Positions 1 to 11,685 of a DNA stretch of 64,000 bases are shown one piece after another; position 1 is the stretch's first letter, and the number at the start of each line of letters is the position of its first letter. The stretch comes from Dipteronia dyeriana (taxonomy: Eukaryota; Streptophyta; Magnoliopsida; Sapindales; Sapindaceae), in NCBI GenBank assembly GCA_032871835.1, contig CM065296.1:55891288-55955287 (forward strand). The letters are read 5' to 3'. A program made the translations under genes and the position numbers. The notes beneath the pieces were generated by a model, which was not told the origin of the DNA, did no database searches, and saw only the letters and a list, made by a program, of their open reading frames with translations.

Positions 1-1217
1 AACCGTCAAGGAAGCCCAGTGGGGGACAGAGATGTCACAATCCAGAGCCTAACTCGAGAAGTAGAGAATAACAGGCGACAGATGAAGGCACTAGTCAGAA
101 GTTATGGCTGTAACGATCTATCCAAGGATGACTCCGATAGTCCATTAACCAGGGAGATTTTGCGGACCCCTTTCCCAGAAAGATTCAGGATGCCGCATGT
201 GGAGCAATTCAAAAAAGATACAGATCCAAAGGAGCACGTTAGACACTATAAAAGTGCCATGGCTCAATATGCCCGTAGTGACCCCCTATTATGTCTCAAC
301 TTTCCATAAACACTGGGGGACACAGGCTCAAGATGGTTCGGAAGACTACCCCCTGTGAGCATCAGAAATTTCAGCGAGTTTAGCAGGAGCTTCTCAAGGC
401 AATTCCTGAGCAACGTTCAAAGGAAGAAGTCGGTGGCCTACCTCTCTCAAATAAAATAGGGGAAGGACGAGTCATTAAAAAAGTACTTGGGCCGGTTCGG
501 CCAAGCAGTATCAGAAATTGGCAGCGCTAATGATGAAGCAATTATTGCTGCCTTCACCAATAACTTGCAGAATGGACGACTATCCTTCGATTTGAGAAGA
601 GCACGGCTGACTAGGTATGCCGACATGATAGATATGGCGGGAGGATACGCTCTAGCCGAGGAAGAAGAGTTAGCTACAGGAGGAAGCTATATGCATGGAG
701 GAAAGCCCGAACAAAAGAATACCAAATCCAAGGGGCAGAATCAAAAGGAAAAACGGAAAGGGAACGGAAAGGGAACGGCAAGGAGAAAAACAAGGATGAG
801 GTTAATGGGCTCAACGCCGAACGGTCCACAGAGAAAAACCGAGGCAGATATACCAATTACACCCCTCTTCGGAAGAAACAAGAAGAAATTATAGCCATCT
901 TGGAAGAAAATAATATGGTGCAAGAACTGCGGCGACAATCACAGTTTGCCCAGAGAGATACAACCAAGTATTGCAGGTTTCATAAAGAAACCGGGCATGA
1001 GACTTCAAAGTGTTTTCAGCTCAGAGATTACTTAGAGACTCTTATTCGGGAAGGGCACCTGCAGGATGTATTCTTGAAAAAAGACGAGAGACCAGAAACC
1101 AAGAAAGTCAAGGTTGATCACAACCCTGGTCAAAACCAAAGAACCAGCCCCGAAGCCAATCAAGTAATACATACAATTTTCGGAGGACCTTCTACTGGGA
1201 GAAGCAACCGAGAATGA
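1..1217 (+). pseudogene. gag remnant of element A
   Basis: Three readable blocks (about 19-309, 487-894, 900-1217) form one decayed gag. The first block resembles the capsid-like region of plant gypsy gag and matches 61511-61798 in element E. A stop follows the SQIK motif near 458. The basic, Lys-rich stretch at about 700-800 is followed by a zinc knuckle near 970-1015 with the spacing C-x2-H-x4-H-x4-C instead of the usual CCHC; element E has the same pattern, so it is a family trait. The N-terminus is outside the window. The role is RNA packaging and particle formation; this copy is broken. Confidence 0.85.
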
Positions 1218-2726
1218 ACTCAGGAAATCAGAGAAGCAATAGAAGCAAGAAATAACTTCGACGTAAACTCGGTTGAACCAGACCCGAAAAGGGTAAAGGA
1301 AGGATGGGACCCAATAGTCTTTACAGAGGAAGATTCCCATGGCGTCGATGTTCGACCTAATGATGCTTTGGTTATAAGTGCCCGGATTGGCCATAGGGAA
1401 GTCCAGAGAATTTTAATAGATAATGGGAGTTCAGCAGACATCCTAAGCGTGGCCGTATATGACCAGCTAAGACTAGACCGAAAAGATTTACAGCCTTTCC
1501 ATACTCCATTAAGAGGATTTGGGGGAATAGAGGTCAGGTCACTCGGGACGGCAAAACTACCCGTGAAGATCAGAACGGCACCATGGCAGAGGACTGTCCT
1601 GCTCGACTTCGTGGTAGTTGACTTGGATAATTGGCCGTATAATGCATTATTGGGCCGGCCACTCCTGAATAAAACAAGGGCCGTGACGGCCACTTATGCA
1701 TTAATGATCAAGTTCCTAACAGAACAAGGGGTTGGGATAGTCAAGGGACCCCAAGAGATGGCCCGAAGAGCAAATCTGTCAGTATACAGAGACAAGCATG
1801 ATGCTGAATATGTGTGCACCATAATGCAGCCAAATCAGTGTAAAAAATCCTTATCATTCAAACTAGATCCCAGGGAGGGCTCGAATGAATACAAAACAGA
1901 ATTGGTTGAAGTAGTACTTGAAGAAGACAAACCGGACACGAAAATCAAGATCAAGGCCAACTTGGATGGAAAAGTCAAGCCAGACTTAACCAATCTGCTT
2001 AGAGAATACAAAGATGTATTCACCTGGAGTCACGAAGATATAATCGGGATAGATGCTCGAGTAATATCCCACCACCTCGTAGTAAGCCCGAATGCAAAAC
2101 CGGTAATACAAAAGAGAAGATCGTTCAGTCCTGAAAGAAGTCAAGCAATCAAACAAGAGGTGGAAAAGTTACTAGCGACTGGATCAATCAGAGAAGTCAG
2201 CTACCCTCAGTGGGTCGCCAACGTAGTCCTCGTCCAGAAGAAAAATGGACAATAGAGGATGTACGTAGATTTCACGGATCTAAACAATGCATGTCCAAAG
2301 GATAGCTTCCCACTTCCAAGGATAGATCAGCTGGTGGATGCCACAGCAGGTCATGAATTGCTCAGCTTCATGGATGCTTACTCGGGATATAATCAGATCC
2401 GGATGAACAAAGCTGATGAAGAAAAAATAGCTTTCACAACGGATAAGAGTTTATATTGCTACACAGTAATGCCCTTCGGTTTAAAAATTGCAGGAGCTAC
2501 GTACCAAAGGTTGGTCAACAAAATCTTCACTCGAAAAATAGGAAGGAACATGGAAGTGTACATTGATGACATGTTGACTAAAAGCGTCTCAGCAGATGAG
2601 CATGCCCGCGACCTCCGAGAGACATTTGATGTTTTAAGAAGATACCAGATGAAATTAAACCCAAACAAATATTTATTCGGAGTCCATTCGGGAAGATTCT
2701 TGGGTTTTCAAGTCCATCAAAGATGA
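1218..2726 (+). pseudogene. protease and reverse transcriptase of element A
   Basis: One reading frame covers an aspartic protease and the reverse transcriptase. The protease active site is the DNGSS motif near 1416-1433, followed by a conserved hydrophobic LLGRP segment near 1650. The RT begins after about 2010, with the FPLPRIDQLVD block near 2300, the FMDAYSGYNQI block near 2370 and the catalytic YIDD at 2559-2570. A single TAG at 2253-2255 interrupts the frame just before the RT core, where relatives have Trp (KKNGQ-stop-RM). A TGA at 2724-2726 ends the next block. Both are point changes in an otherwise open frame, so decay is recent in this part. Confidence 0.9.
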
Positions 2727-3942
2727 ATCGAAGTTAATCCCGAGAAGATCCAGGCTTTGCAAGAAATGACCTCACCTAAAACATTGAAAGAGGTACAGCG
2801 CTTAACAGGGTGTTTAGCCTCCTTGGGAAGATTCATCTCAAGGGCTACAAACAGGTACGTACCTTTCTTCAAGATAATCAAAGAAGGGAAAGGCCTGGAG
2901 TGGAATAAAGAGTGTGAGCAGGCATTCTTAAAAATAAAAGAGTACTTGGGGCAAGCTCCCATCCTCTCAAAACCGTAAAAAGGGGAAATACTTCAGCTGT
3001 ATCTGTCAATAACCTAGCTTGCAGCAAGTTCAGTCTTAGTCAGAACAGAAGATGGAGTGCAGAAACCAGTGTATTATACTAGCAAGGCACTCGTACCGGC
3101 CGAGACCTGGTACTCACAGGCAGAGAAGATAGCCTTAGCATTGGTTTCAGCAGCAAAAAAGCTGAGACCATATTTTCAGGCCCATACGATCCAGTCTCAC
3201 CAATTGCCCATTAAGACAAATCTTACAAAAGCCAGAGATATCAGGAAGACTTACTAAATGGGCAATCGAGTTAAGTGAATTCGATATTCATGATGTCCCC
3301 AGAACCTCCCTCAAAGGACAAGCGGTGGCAGACTTCATAGCCGAGTTCACAGAACCAAACCTGGAAGCAAAAAGACTGTTGGATAAAAGTTTCCCATAGA
3401 AACTATATGTTGATGGTTCTTCAAACACTCATGGCAGCGGGGCAGGGATCGTAGTTCGCACCCCAGAAGGAGATGATGTTGAATGTTCCATGAGATTTGA
3501 TTTCAAAGCAACCAATAATCAAGACGAATACGAGGCATTGTTAGATGGACTCAGAGTCTGCATAGCTCTTGGGGCAGATGAAGTTGAGATATTCAGCGAT
3601 TCACAGGTAGTTGTCAACCAGGTTATGGACAAGTACCAGGCCAAAGATGAAGGAATGATTGCCTACCGTGACATCGCAAAACAGCTCCTCCAAAAATTTA
3701 AAGAATACAAGATCGCTCAGATCCCTAGAGAAGAAAATGAAAAGACAGATGCTTTATTTAAATTAGCGTCAGCAACAACCTCAATCAGACCAAAGACCAT
3801 TCCAGTTGCACACCTCCTTAAACCGAGTACAGCTGAACCTAAGCATTTGGAAATTTTAGAAATCCGAACACCGCAAGACTGTTGGATGGTCCAGCTGACA
3901 AGGTTCCTGGAAGAAGGCGTGCTCCCGGAAGATTCAGTATAA
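2727..3942 (+). pseudogene. RNase H pair of element A
   Basis: The first RNase H (about 2757-3260) shows the RT connection (TGCLASLGRFISRA) and the YYTSKAL segment near 3070. Stops at 2976 and 3013 and a frameshift near 3215 break it. The second RNase H (about 3400-3942) starts with LYVDGSS, continues with GAGIVV and the NQDEYEAL and FSDSQ motifs, and has the acidic residues expected for catalysis. Having two RNase H domains, the second of the archaeal-like type, is established as a mark of the Tat lineage of plant gypsy elements. A TAG near 3397 lies just before the second domain. Confidence 0.87.
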
Positions 3943-3978
3943 GCAAAGCGCATCAGGTATCGATCGGCTAGGTATACC

Positions 3979-5120
3979 ATGATCGGAGGAGAATTATACA
4001 GAAGGGGGTTTTCCCGAGCTCTCCAGAGATATATACTGGAAGAAGATGCATATCGAATAGTTCAAGAGATCCACGGAGGAGTTTGCGGGAACCACACTGG
4101 GGGTAGGAGTTTGGCGCATAAGATACTCAGACGAGGCTATTATTGGCCTACATTTTTCTCAGATGCACAGCAGTGGTCGGAAAGTTGCAACACCTGTCAA
4201 AGAATTGCCAACGATATCCAACAACCCCTAGAAAAGCTCAGAAATCTCACTGCCCCATGGCCATTCGCCATGTGGGGCCTAGACCTGATGGGGCCAATGC
4301 CATCTGGGACAAGAGGTGGAGCAAATCACGCCATAGTAGCTGTCGATTATTTCACAAAATGGGTAGAAGCTGAAGCGCTGGTGCATATCACGGAAGCCAA
4401 CACCACAAATTTTGTAAAGAAAAACATACTTTATAGGTTTGGAGTTCCGGGCACTATAATCACCGACAATGGCACTCAGTTTGATAACCAAAAGTTCAGA
4501 CAGTTGTGCGAGAAGTATCATATTGCTAACTAATATGCGACACCAGCTCATCCACAAACAAACGGGCAAGTAGAAGCAGTAAATAAAATTATCAAGCACA
4601 CCATTAAAGCAAAGTTAGATGACAAAAAAGGAAGCTGAGATGAAAAGCTTCCTAAAGTATTATGGGCATATCGGACGACAGCAAGGACTTCAACAGGAGA
4701 AACTCCGTTCACCCTAGCATTCAGAACAGAAGCTGTCATCCCCGTAGAAACATCGTATGCGTCCCCCAGGTCAGGCTATACGATGAAGAACAAAATGTTG
4801 ATACGCTACTACAAAGTTTGGATGAGCTAGAAGAAAAAAGGGAAAAATCCCGAATAAGAAATGCAGCATATCAACAAAGAGTGGCTCGCCACTACAACTC
4901 TCATGTTCGGATCAGGAAATTTCAGTTAGGAGACCTGGTGCTCAGGAAGGTGTCATTGAACACAAAAAATAGAGCCACAGGATCCCTAGCTGACAAATGG
5001 GAAGGTCCATACAAGATCGAGGGGATAGCTGGCCATGGTGCTTATTGGATTGCTCGACCCAATGGAGGGGTGTTACCCCGACCATGCAATGCCCAATATC
5101 TGAAGATTTTCTATCCTTAA
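3979..5120 (+). pseudogene. integrase of element A
   Basis: The zinc-binding HHCC part is visible (H-x-GVCGNH near 4070, CNTCQR near 4190). The core has the first Asp in GLDLMGP near 4280, the second Asp in TDNGTQF near 4465 and the Glu in TNGQVEA near 4572, so the D-D-E triad residues can still be read. A TAA at 4531-4533 and a frameshift near 4750 break the frame. The C-terminal part (4790-5120) carries the GDLVLRKV motif and ends at a TAA. No chromodomain is seen, as expected for a non-chromovirus gypsy element. Function was insertion of the cDNA into the genome. Confidence 0.9.
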
Positions 5121-6313
5121 AATATATAAATATATATTTATATTGAATATTTTATTCTTTTATTAGTAGGATAAATATTAAACTGTAATTTAAATCTGTC
5201 GATTTTTTATAGTAATAAATAAAATTACTCGGAATTTCCGAAAGGATAGCATCTAGTTCGGGATTTCAAAAAAAGGCTTATGATAATTAAAACATATGGA
5301 AGCAGAGCATGATAATAAGAACATGCAAATAGAATTCTCGGGACCATCAAATCCCGAATGGGCGGAGAAGCTCGTAGGAGCATGCCAGCCGAGCAGGGTC
5401 AAAATGACCTTCGCAAAAAGGCAAACCCGATGCACCAGACTTTGGAAAAATGCTCGGGACGCTATCGGGAGAAATTCCGGTGAAATGCGTAGCTGTGTTG
5501 AAGCAACTTTTTTTAAAAAAAAAAGAGCTCAACGATTCGGCAAACCCTTGCGCATAAAAACTAGGGAGACGTCCTTGGTATTGCGTAAGGACTCGAACGT
5601 ATGATCATGGTGAGCCTTGATGTAACGTTCGGGTAGCAACCGGGTATCAAACACAAGTGAAAAACTTCTGTTTCAAGATGACTCGGTTAATAATAAAGAG
5701 CCAGTTTAATAAGATACTTGGCAATTGAAGTCATTCGGGTAACAACCGGTTTAATAAGATACTCGGTTAAGTTACCCGAACACCAAAGAAGCCAGTTTAA
5801 TAAGATACTTGGCAATTAAAGTCATTCGGGTAACAACCGGTTTAATAAGATACTCGGTTAAGTTACCCGAACACCGAAGATGCCAGTTTAATAAGATACT
5901 TGGCAATCAAAGTCATTCGGGTAACAACCGGTTTAATAAGATACTCGGTTAAGTTACCCGAACATTAGCCAATTTAATACCACTCGGCAATAATCATCAA
6001 TGAACAGATCAAGATCATTCAATTCAGAATAAAATAAGATTTTATTGCTCCTAAAAGAATGGTTACAGTTCAAAGAATGTTTCTGTACAAGTAAAAAATA
6101 ATCAGAATTTTCTACAATTCTACAAAATCAAGGTTGTGAGGACTTCGAGCCTTTGCCAATACTCGGATCTGGCACCATCTCGTACTTATGAAGCAGGCTC
6201 TCATTAGATGGCCAAGTGATGTCGTCGACAGTATCATTCATCCACTGGCTGTAATCTACACCCGGGACTGGCCCGACATCGGGGACTATACCCTCAACCG
6301 ACTCTTGACTTGC
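5121..6313. other. non-coding spacer of element A between integrase and antisense ORF
   Basis: AT-rich spacer. A small + strand ORF at 5296-5604 has no family I recognise. The stretch 5620-5990 is repetitive (see separate entry). From about 5990 to 6313 the sequence is probably the 3' end of the antisense transcript unit. Confidence 0.6.
5701..5970. repeat. 91-bp tandem repeat, three copies
   Basis: Copies start at 5701, 5792 and 5883, a period of 91 bp, with only a few differences between copies. Each unit contains two similar halves (GTTTAATAAGATACTTGG and GTTTAATAAGATACTCGG) and a CGGGTAAC/GTTACCCG pair that could fold as a hairpin. Less regular sequence of the same kind extends left to about 5620. 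Confidence 0.92.
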
Positions 6314-9124
6314 TTAAAAGGTCGAGAGAGAATGCTCGGACGGAATCTCTAAATGCATAGGATGGGGCTCTTTTCCTTGACTACGACAGTAGGCTCTCCA
6401 TTCCTTCATCTGAATCCGAAGAGATTCCAAGGACCGGTCCACATGGTGTTTGATTGACAGCTCCCAATTAGCACGGGCTTTCTCGGTCGCCCTATTCTTG
6501 ACTTTGAAGAACTCGCCGGCCGAAACTAGCTCACGTTGAAATTCCCGAAGAAGTAGGGCATCGTAAGCAGGGGATCTTTTAAAAAGATCCACCCCTTGGA
6601 CTTCAAGTTCCAATCTGGCCTCACGGGAAAGGGATTCAACTGTCAGCACTTGGCGCTCCAGATCTTCAATTTTTTGGTAATACGCCGACTTCGCCTGCTC
6701 GGCCTTAAGCATGGATTCTTCAGCAGAAGAAAGAAGATTTTGAAGCGATGCAACCTTCTCCTCTGCCAGAGATGCCTTGTCCTCGGCTTCATCCTGCTTC
6801 GCTAGGCAGTGGTCGGCAAATATCTGTACAGAGCCGACCTCCTGCTGATAAGCCTGCTCAGCTCAAGCACGACCCTCCTCACTCGCCTTCAGCTGAACCT
6901 CTAGATGCCTTATCCAATCGACTTGACATTGCTGTATCTGAATAAGCTCAGCAAATTCGGCCACCATCTGCAAAAGAATATACTTAGAAATCCGGCAGAA
7001 GCAAAACAATAAAGGAGTCAGAATTAACTTAGTCAGATTTAACTTACATAAGATGCACCTTTGAAAACGTTTTAGAGATGTTTGGTAGTGAACCATCTCT
7101 AAAATCGCTCTAGCGGTCCTCCCCGATATAAGCCCGACCGGAGGACATCTCCTTTAGCATATCCTGGGGAGAAAGGAATAAAGGAACCCCTGAGGGTTCA
7201 GCTCCCATATTTCCAAACTCGGGGACAAGAGAAGCCCTATTCGGCTCTAAGGATGGAGAAGGAACCCCCAAAGGTTCAGCCCCCATATCTCCAACTTCAG
7301 GGGTAGAAGAAGCCCTACTCGGTTCTGAAGTGGCTGCATCTACTGATGCTCCAGCACCAACACTCGGGGCAATCTCATCCGCAACATCTTCATCGCTGGA
7401 GTCAATGAATGAGACTACCAGAGGAACTTTAAGAGGACGAGACGGTGAACTAGCTGTCTTTCGCTTCTCACCCTGAGAAAGGTGGAAGTTAAGATCAGTA
7501 GCAGGATTTTCCTGCGGATCTTCCCGTAAAGACTCAAAGAATTCAGCACCAGCAGACACTTGATCCGTCAAGACGTTATCACCGTCGCCAGCTTCAAACC
7601 GTTCAACAGGCTCTTCACCTGTATCCTCATACTGCCTCTCCCCATTTTCAGGCAGTTGGGTGTCAGTCAGCTAACCTTGGCCACTTGGACAAGTAAAATC
7701 CTTAGTAGAAGGCTGAGCACCCCGATCAACGCACTCGGGTATTTGCTCAGCAATATCAGTTTCCTCATCAGGCTTGGGTGGAGCAATACCCTCATCGCTC
7801 TGACGGAAAGCTTCCTTTCTACTCGCTTGTAGAATCGCCTTCACCTGGCGAGCCTGAAGATCGTTGACAAAGTCCGTATCAAACACTAAAAAAAAAAAAT
7901 TAAAAAAATTAAAAAAATTAATTATGTTAGAAAAGAAAATGAAAAAGCAGAGAAATACAATAGAAAGGGCACCGGGTTACTTACATCGCCTGCGATGTCC
8001 CGAAATCTGTCTGAAGAAGCCGAGCTTTATCAAGTCATCCTCTTTGAAAAGATAGCTCTCGCTCCTCTTTTCCAGAGTACGAACTGATGCCCGAGTCAGC
8101 CTCTTCAGCTCTAAATCACTATAGTCAATTGTTTTCTTGTTCCACACTTCGGGGGAACAGAAGAAGCAGGGAACACTTTACACCATTTGGGAATCCCAGA
8201 TCAAACAGTGATATCAAGCCCAAGAGCCCTTCCAGCAAAAAACCAACTGTTCTTCCAAAATTTGTTGGATGTAGGGAATCTCCATATGAAACCCTTCTTT
8301 TTTGGGTCATCAGAAGCATCGACCCCCTGATTCACCTTTGCTTCTTTGGGGACCCAGCCGTCCGAAGAAGTAGACACAAGAAAATAGGTCCCCGTTCTGC
8401 TAACCTGCCTCAGCTTAAAGAAATGCCTGATTTCATTCGGGGAAGGCGGCGAAAGGTAAATTCGATTGAACATGTGCCACATACACATCAAGGCTTTGTA
8501 ACTATTCGGGGCCAACTGAGCTGGGGCTATCCCTGCTTCAGCTAAAAACCAGGCAATAAAAGGCTGAAGGGGAAGTGTGACGCCGCAGCAAAGCATCGAT
8601 CCATAAAACACGACCATGCCCTCAGGAGGATTCCATACGGCTCTATCCCCCACAGGAACCAAAGTGACTGAGTCGGGCAAGTCGAATCGGGAGCGGTATT
8701 TTTCTATCTCAGCTGGCCTGACCACATTCGGTTCAGTATCAAAGCCACTCAGGCGGGTATCAGAAAACAAAAGACGAGACGCCCTATACACTTCATCAAC
8801 GTCACCCTCGTTAACAGTCTGTTCCCTGGTCTGAACGCTGCTCGAGTCGTGCTTGTATACCTTACTTCTGCTCTGATGTTTACCCATCCTTCGAAAAGAT
8901 ACCCTCTTATCAGAAATATCAGAATCAGAACTAGATGGAGAACTCGATACAGGGCTGAAAGTGACGTCAGGGTGAAGCCCAGAAACATCAACCTCTAAGA
9001 ATGGAGGTTCATCTATTGGGATATCCCCCAGTAATCGTTTAATGCAAGATACTAACTGGAAATCCCCACGTTCTAATGCATCAAAAGCGATTTTAAAGAG
9101 ACGATGGCGGGAAGATGGCCCCAT
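6314..9124 (-). pseudogene. antisense ORF (aORF) of element A, three exons
   Basis: This ORF runs opposite to gag-pol. I read three exons: 9124-7985, 7885-7048 and 6967-6314. Intron 1 (7984-7886, 99 bp) has donor GTAAGT and an acceptor after a long T tract. Intron 2 (7047-6968, 80 bp) has donor GTAAGT and acceptor TTTTGCAG. The first exon holds a conserved block (about residues 110-300) with SRFDLPDSVTLVPVG, PPEGMVVFYGSML and LPLQPFIAWFLAEAGIAPAQLAPNS, also present in elements C and D. Exon 2 is acidic and Ser/Pro rich. Exon 3 is a heptad-rich, probable coiled coil. It is broken by a frameshift near 8200 and stops near 7670, 7110 and 6863. Its function is not known to me; extra antisense ORFs are known in Tat elements. 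Confidence 0.78.
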
Positions 9125-9597
9125 TAAAACTAACCTTGAATTGAGATTGATGCAAGATCTTCAAGCAGAGAATCGCGAACTTCTGGATAAAGAAATCTGA
9201 GTTTAAAGAAATTTCTGCTGAATTTTTGAGAATAAACCAACAATGTCTCTCAACGAAGAATTTAAAGATGAGGCAGCACGAAACCCTAGGAATTCAAAGT
9301 GGGAAAAAATTTATGACAAAACTCGATGATGTAGACGGCGCTTGGGGAAACGTAAAAATCATTTTTCATAAATGATATTGAAAAACGAAGAGACGAGGGA
9401 AGCGTGTCAAAACAGGAAGTAGCCCTCAACCGTCAGAACTTCAAAACGTCGCTATCATTTAAGATCCTGCGTGATGAAGCGAATCCAAATTATAGAGTCA
9501 CCATTAAGACGCGCCATTATGACAAGACGGCTATTCTGACGAGAGAAAATTAAGATGATTAAAATACTCTTGCCCGAAATGAAATTTTCTAGGCAAA
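9125..9597. other. spacer between antisense ORF start and 3' LTR of element A
   Basis: Purine-rich stretches just left of the LTR (around 9541-9599) could include the polypurine tract. This segment would also hold the promoter and leader of the antisense ORF. No clear motif was identified. Confidence 0.5.
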
Positions 9598-10491
9598 AGT
9601 ATTTTAACGGGGTATTGTCGTATGTAAATTTTACCAAGCATAAACGTCATTGACAGGAAGGAAAAAATAGTCAGGTGGACGCCCAAATGTGCATTCAGGA
9701 AATATCCTATAAGGCATCATTAAAGAGAAGAAAGCCCGAGTAAGTATATATTGAATAAAACCTACTCGGGGTCAGTTAACAGCACTCGGGACTGGTTAAA
9801 CAACCCTTCCACTCGGGCTCAAACGGTGCTACTCGGGACCATCAGGTATTACTCTTACTCGGGAATAAATACGACTCGAGTAAGAGCTTGATGCTTATTT
9901 CATACGGATTAAGTCATTAAATACGCGACAATATCCATCAGGAAGGAATCCCAAATAAAATAGAGCATTAAATTAGAAGAGTCCCCAATTAGGAAATAAC
10001 TTGATTTCTTTGCAAAGGCTACATTCTTATAAGGAAACAAGTCCAAATTGAATTGCACTACTAGAATCTCGCTCGATTTCCATAAGAGACTCCGAAACAG
10101 GAAAGAAGACAAATCGACCTCAAGAAAGTAACCGAATCACAATTAAATACAAAGATCTTGTATTACTTGTACAAGGCATATTAGGGTTCTATAAACATAT
10201 AAATAGACCCATAATCTCGTCCAGAAAAGATATAAGCAATATAGCATACAGCAATTATAGTTAATACAGAAAGAAAAAAGAGATATCGAGAGCTTGTAAA
10301 CATCTTATTCTCTTAGTGGATTTTGGCTTGGTTGATCCTTCAACCACTCGTGGATGTTTCTCCAGCCATCGAAGTTTTACCACGTAAAACTTGTCTTTGT
10401 TACTCTCTCTGCATCTCTTTCTCTTTAATTCAATAGCCGAAATCCAATTCTTGTTGGCTTTTTTGGCATAATCCAGAAATCTACGTCAACA
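9598..10491 (+). repeat. 3' LTR of element A
   Basis: Aligns with the 5' LTR of element E (60060-60916) along its length, including the start near TTGTCGTATGTAAATTTTA, the repeated ACTCGGG motifs (9760-9880), the TATA region and the end ATCCAGAAATC...GTCAACA. The left end is uncertain by a few bases because the terminal TG is not preserved. Confidence 0.88.
10198..10206 (+). promoter_or_regulatory. TATA box in LTR of element A
   Basis: TATAAATAG followed by ACCCATAATCTCG; the same bases are kept at 60638-60646 in the LTR of element E, as expected for the U3 promoter of an LTR. Confidence 0.7.
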
Positions 10492-10838
10492 CCTTCCAAA
10501 CAAGATTCACAAGTTGGTAGATCATCAACCTTTAAGTCACTTAGAGGTTCGTCACTTACCAATCTTTTAATCCTATTAAGGTTAATATGACCTAAGCGCA
10601 AATGCCATAGGTTGGTTTCATCTTTTGATAATTTTACTCTTTTATGATTAGGTTCCGTTGATTTCGTGTCTAACAAGTGAGAGATATTTCCATGCAAATA
10701 GAATAAACCGTTTTCCAATGTACCTTTGCAAACAAATTTGTTATTCTTACTAATAATAAAACCTTTATTAAAAGTAACCGAATATCCAAATTTATTTAGA
10801 CAAGAGACCGAATTAATTCCTCTTGAATTGTGGTACAT
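10492..10838 (-). pseudogene. copia GAG-pre-integrase domain, cut by element A
   Basis: The translation contains LWHLRLGHINLNRIKRL followed by TCESCLEG, the hallmark of the zinc-binding domain in front of copia integrase. It ends after CLEG at the LTR junction (10492); the open frame continuing into LTR sequence down to 10425 is a chimera. The N-terminal part corresponds to the region after the protease. Confidence 0.9.
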
Positions 10839-11031
10839 AATAAACGTTTATTAAAACTAAATGCCTATAAGAATCAAAATTGATTCTAATATCTCCCATT
10901 ACACTAGTAGACACCAACTCTCCATTGTCTAAATGCAAGTTGAATTCATTATTATTCAGTCTATTCCTTTGACCCTTTTCACTACAGAAGAAACACTTTC
11001 CTTTGATCTTGGTTACTTTCTTGGTCTTCTT

Positions 11032-11685
11032 CTAAGAAGGCTCGAGTTGCTTTTTCTTATGTTGTCTCTTGATCTTCTTATGGGTCTTTAACAGTAATAA
11101 CTTAACTAGCATATGAATCTCTTGACCCTTGCCTTTCACAAGGATTTTTTTCGCGCTTTGAACATCTTGCATCAGGCCTTGAAAGGTGTATTCCTTAATA
11201 TTCAAGGTGTAATCCAACTTGAATTGATCAAAGGAATCCGATAGTGAGTTGACAATCATGTCAATTTCGGTCTCACCATCTATCTTAGCACCATTCAGTT
11301 CAGCAATGTTGAGATGTGCTATGACTTTTATCATGTGATCTTTCACACCCTTTCCAGGTTTCGTCATAAGATTCATAAAAGCAATCACTGACTCTCTCTC
11401 TTAGTCATCCTAGACCTCATAGCAAATAATCTCCTCTGGAGACATCATTATATAGGCAGCAGTCTCCATTCCTTCATGTTGCTGTTGCCACACGTCGAAG
11501 ACGATGGCCATAATGTAACGTACATTTAGCCATCTCATCTGAAGACTTCCACTACTGATACTCATCTCTTTGCTTACTGAGTTAGATTCATTAGTTTGGT
11601 GGTTAAGGAATATACAAAATGAACTTATACTTTTCAGCTTGCAACAACAACCCAATATTCCTTTTCCATGTGACATAATTATCAT
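11032..11685 (-). pseudogene. copia gag (UBN2-like) remnant
   Basis: The part 11388-11032 encodes a segment with IAFMNLMTKPGKGVKDHMIK and the NSLSDSFDQFKLDY motif typical of the copia gag polyprotein (UBN2 family). The preceding ORF (11685-11410) ends in stops a few codons before this, and the two parts look like one gag separated by stops near 11400. The C-terminus is Lys rich. Between 11032 and 10838 the frame holds only fragments of the zinc knuckle and protease region. Confidence 0.75.

Larger units (their letters stand above)
1..10491 (+). mobile_element. Ty3/gypsy LTR retrotransposon A (Tat lineage), 5' end outside window
   Basis: The element reads gag, protease, reverse transcriptase, RNase H, a second RNase H, integrase, spacer with tandem repeats, an ORF on the opposite strand, and 3' LTR. 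The second RNase H after the first and the antisense ORF between integrase and 3' LTR are marks of the Tat lineage. It is the same family as element E at 60060-64000: gag, protease and LTR align along their length. The coding part has many stops and frameshifts, so this copy cannot move on its own. The right end lies inside a copia element, at 10491/10492. The left LTR and hence the target duplication are not in the window. Confidence 0.93.

Noticed and set aside
5701..5970. CRISPR-like array
   Set aside because: The 91-bp copies are directly adjacent, with no unique spacers, and the context is a plant retrotransposon.
8087..8834. + strand ORFs at 8087-8545 and 8616-8834
   Set aside because: Shadows of the antisense ORF of element A; the minus frame carries the block shared with elements C and D.
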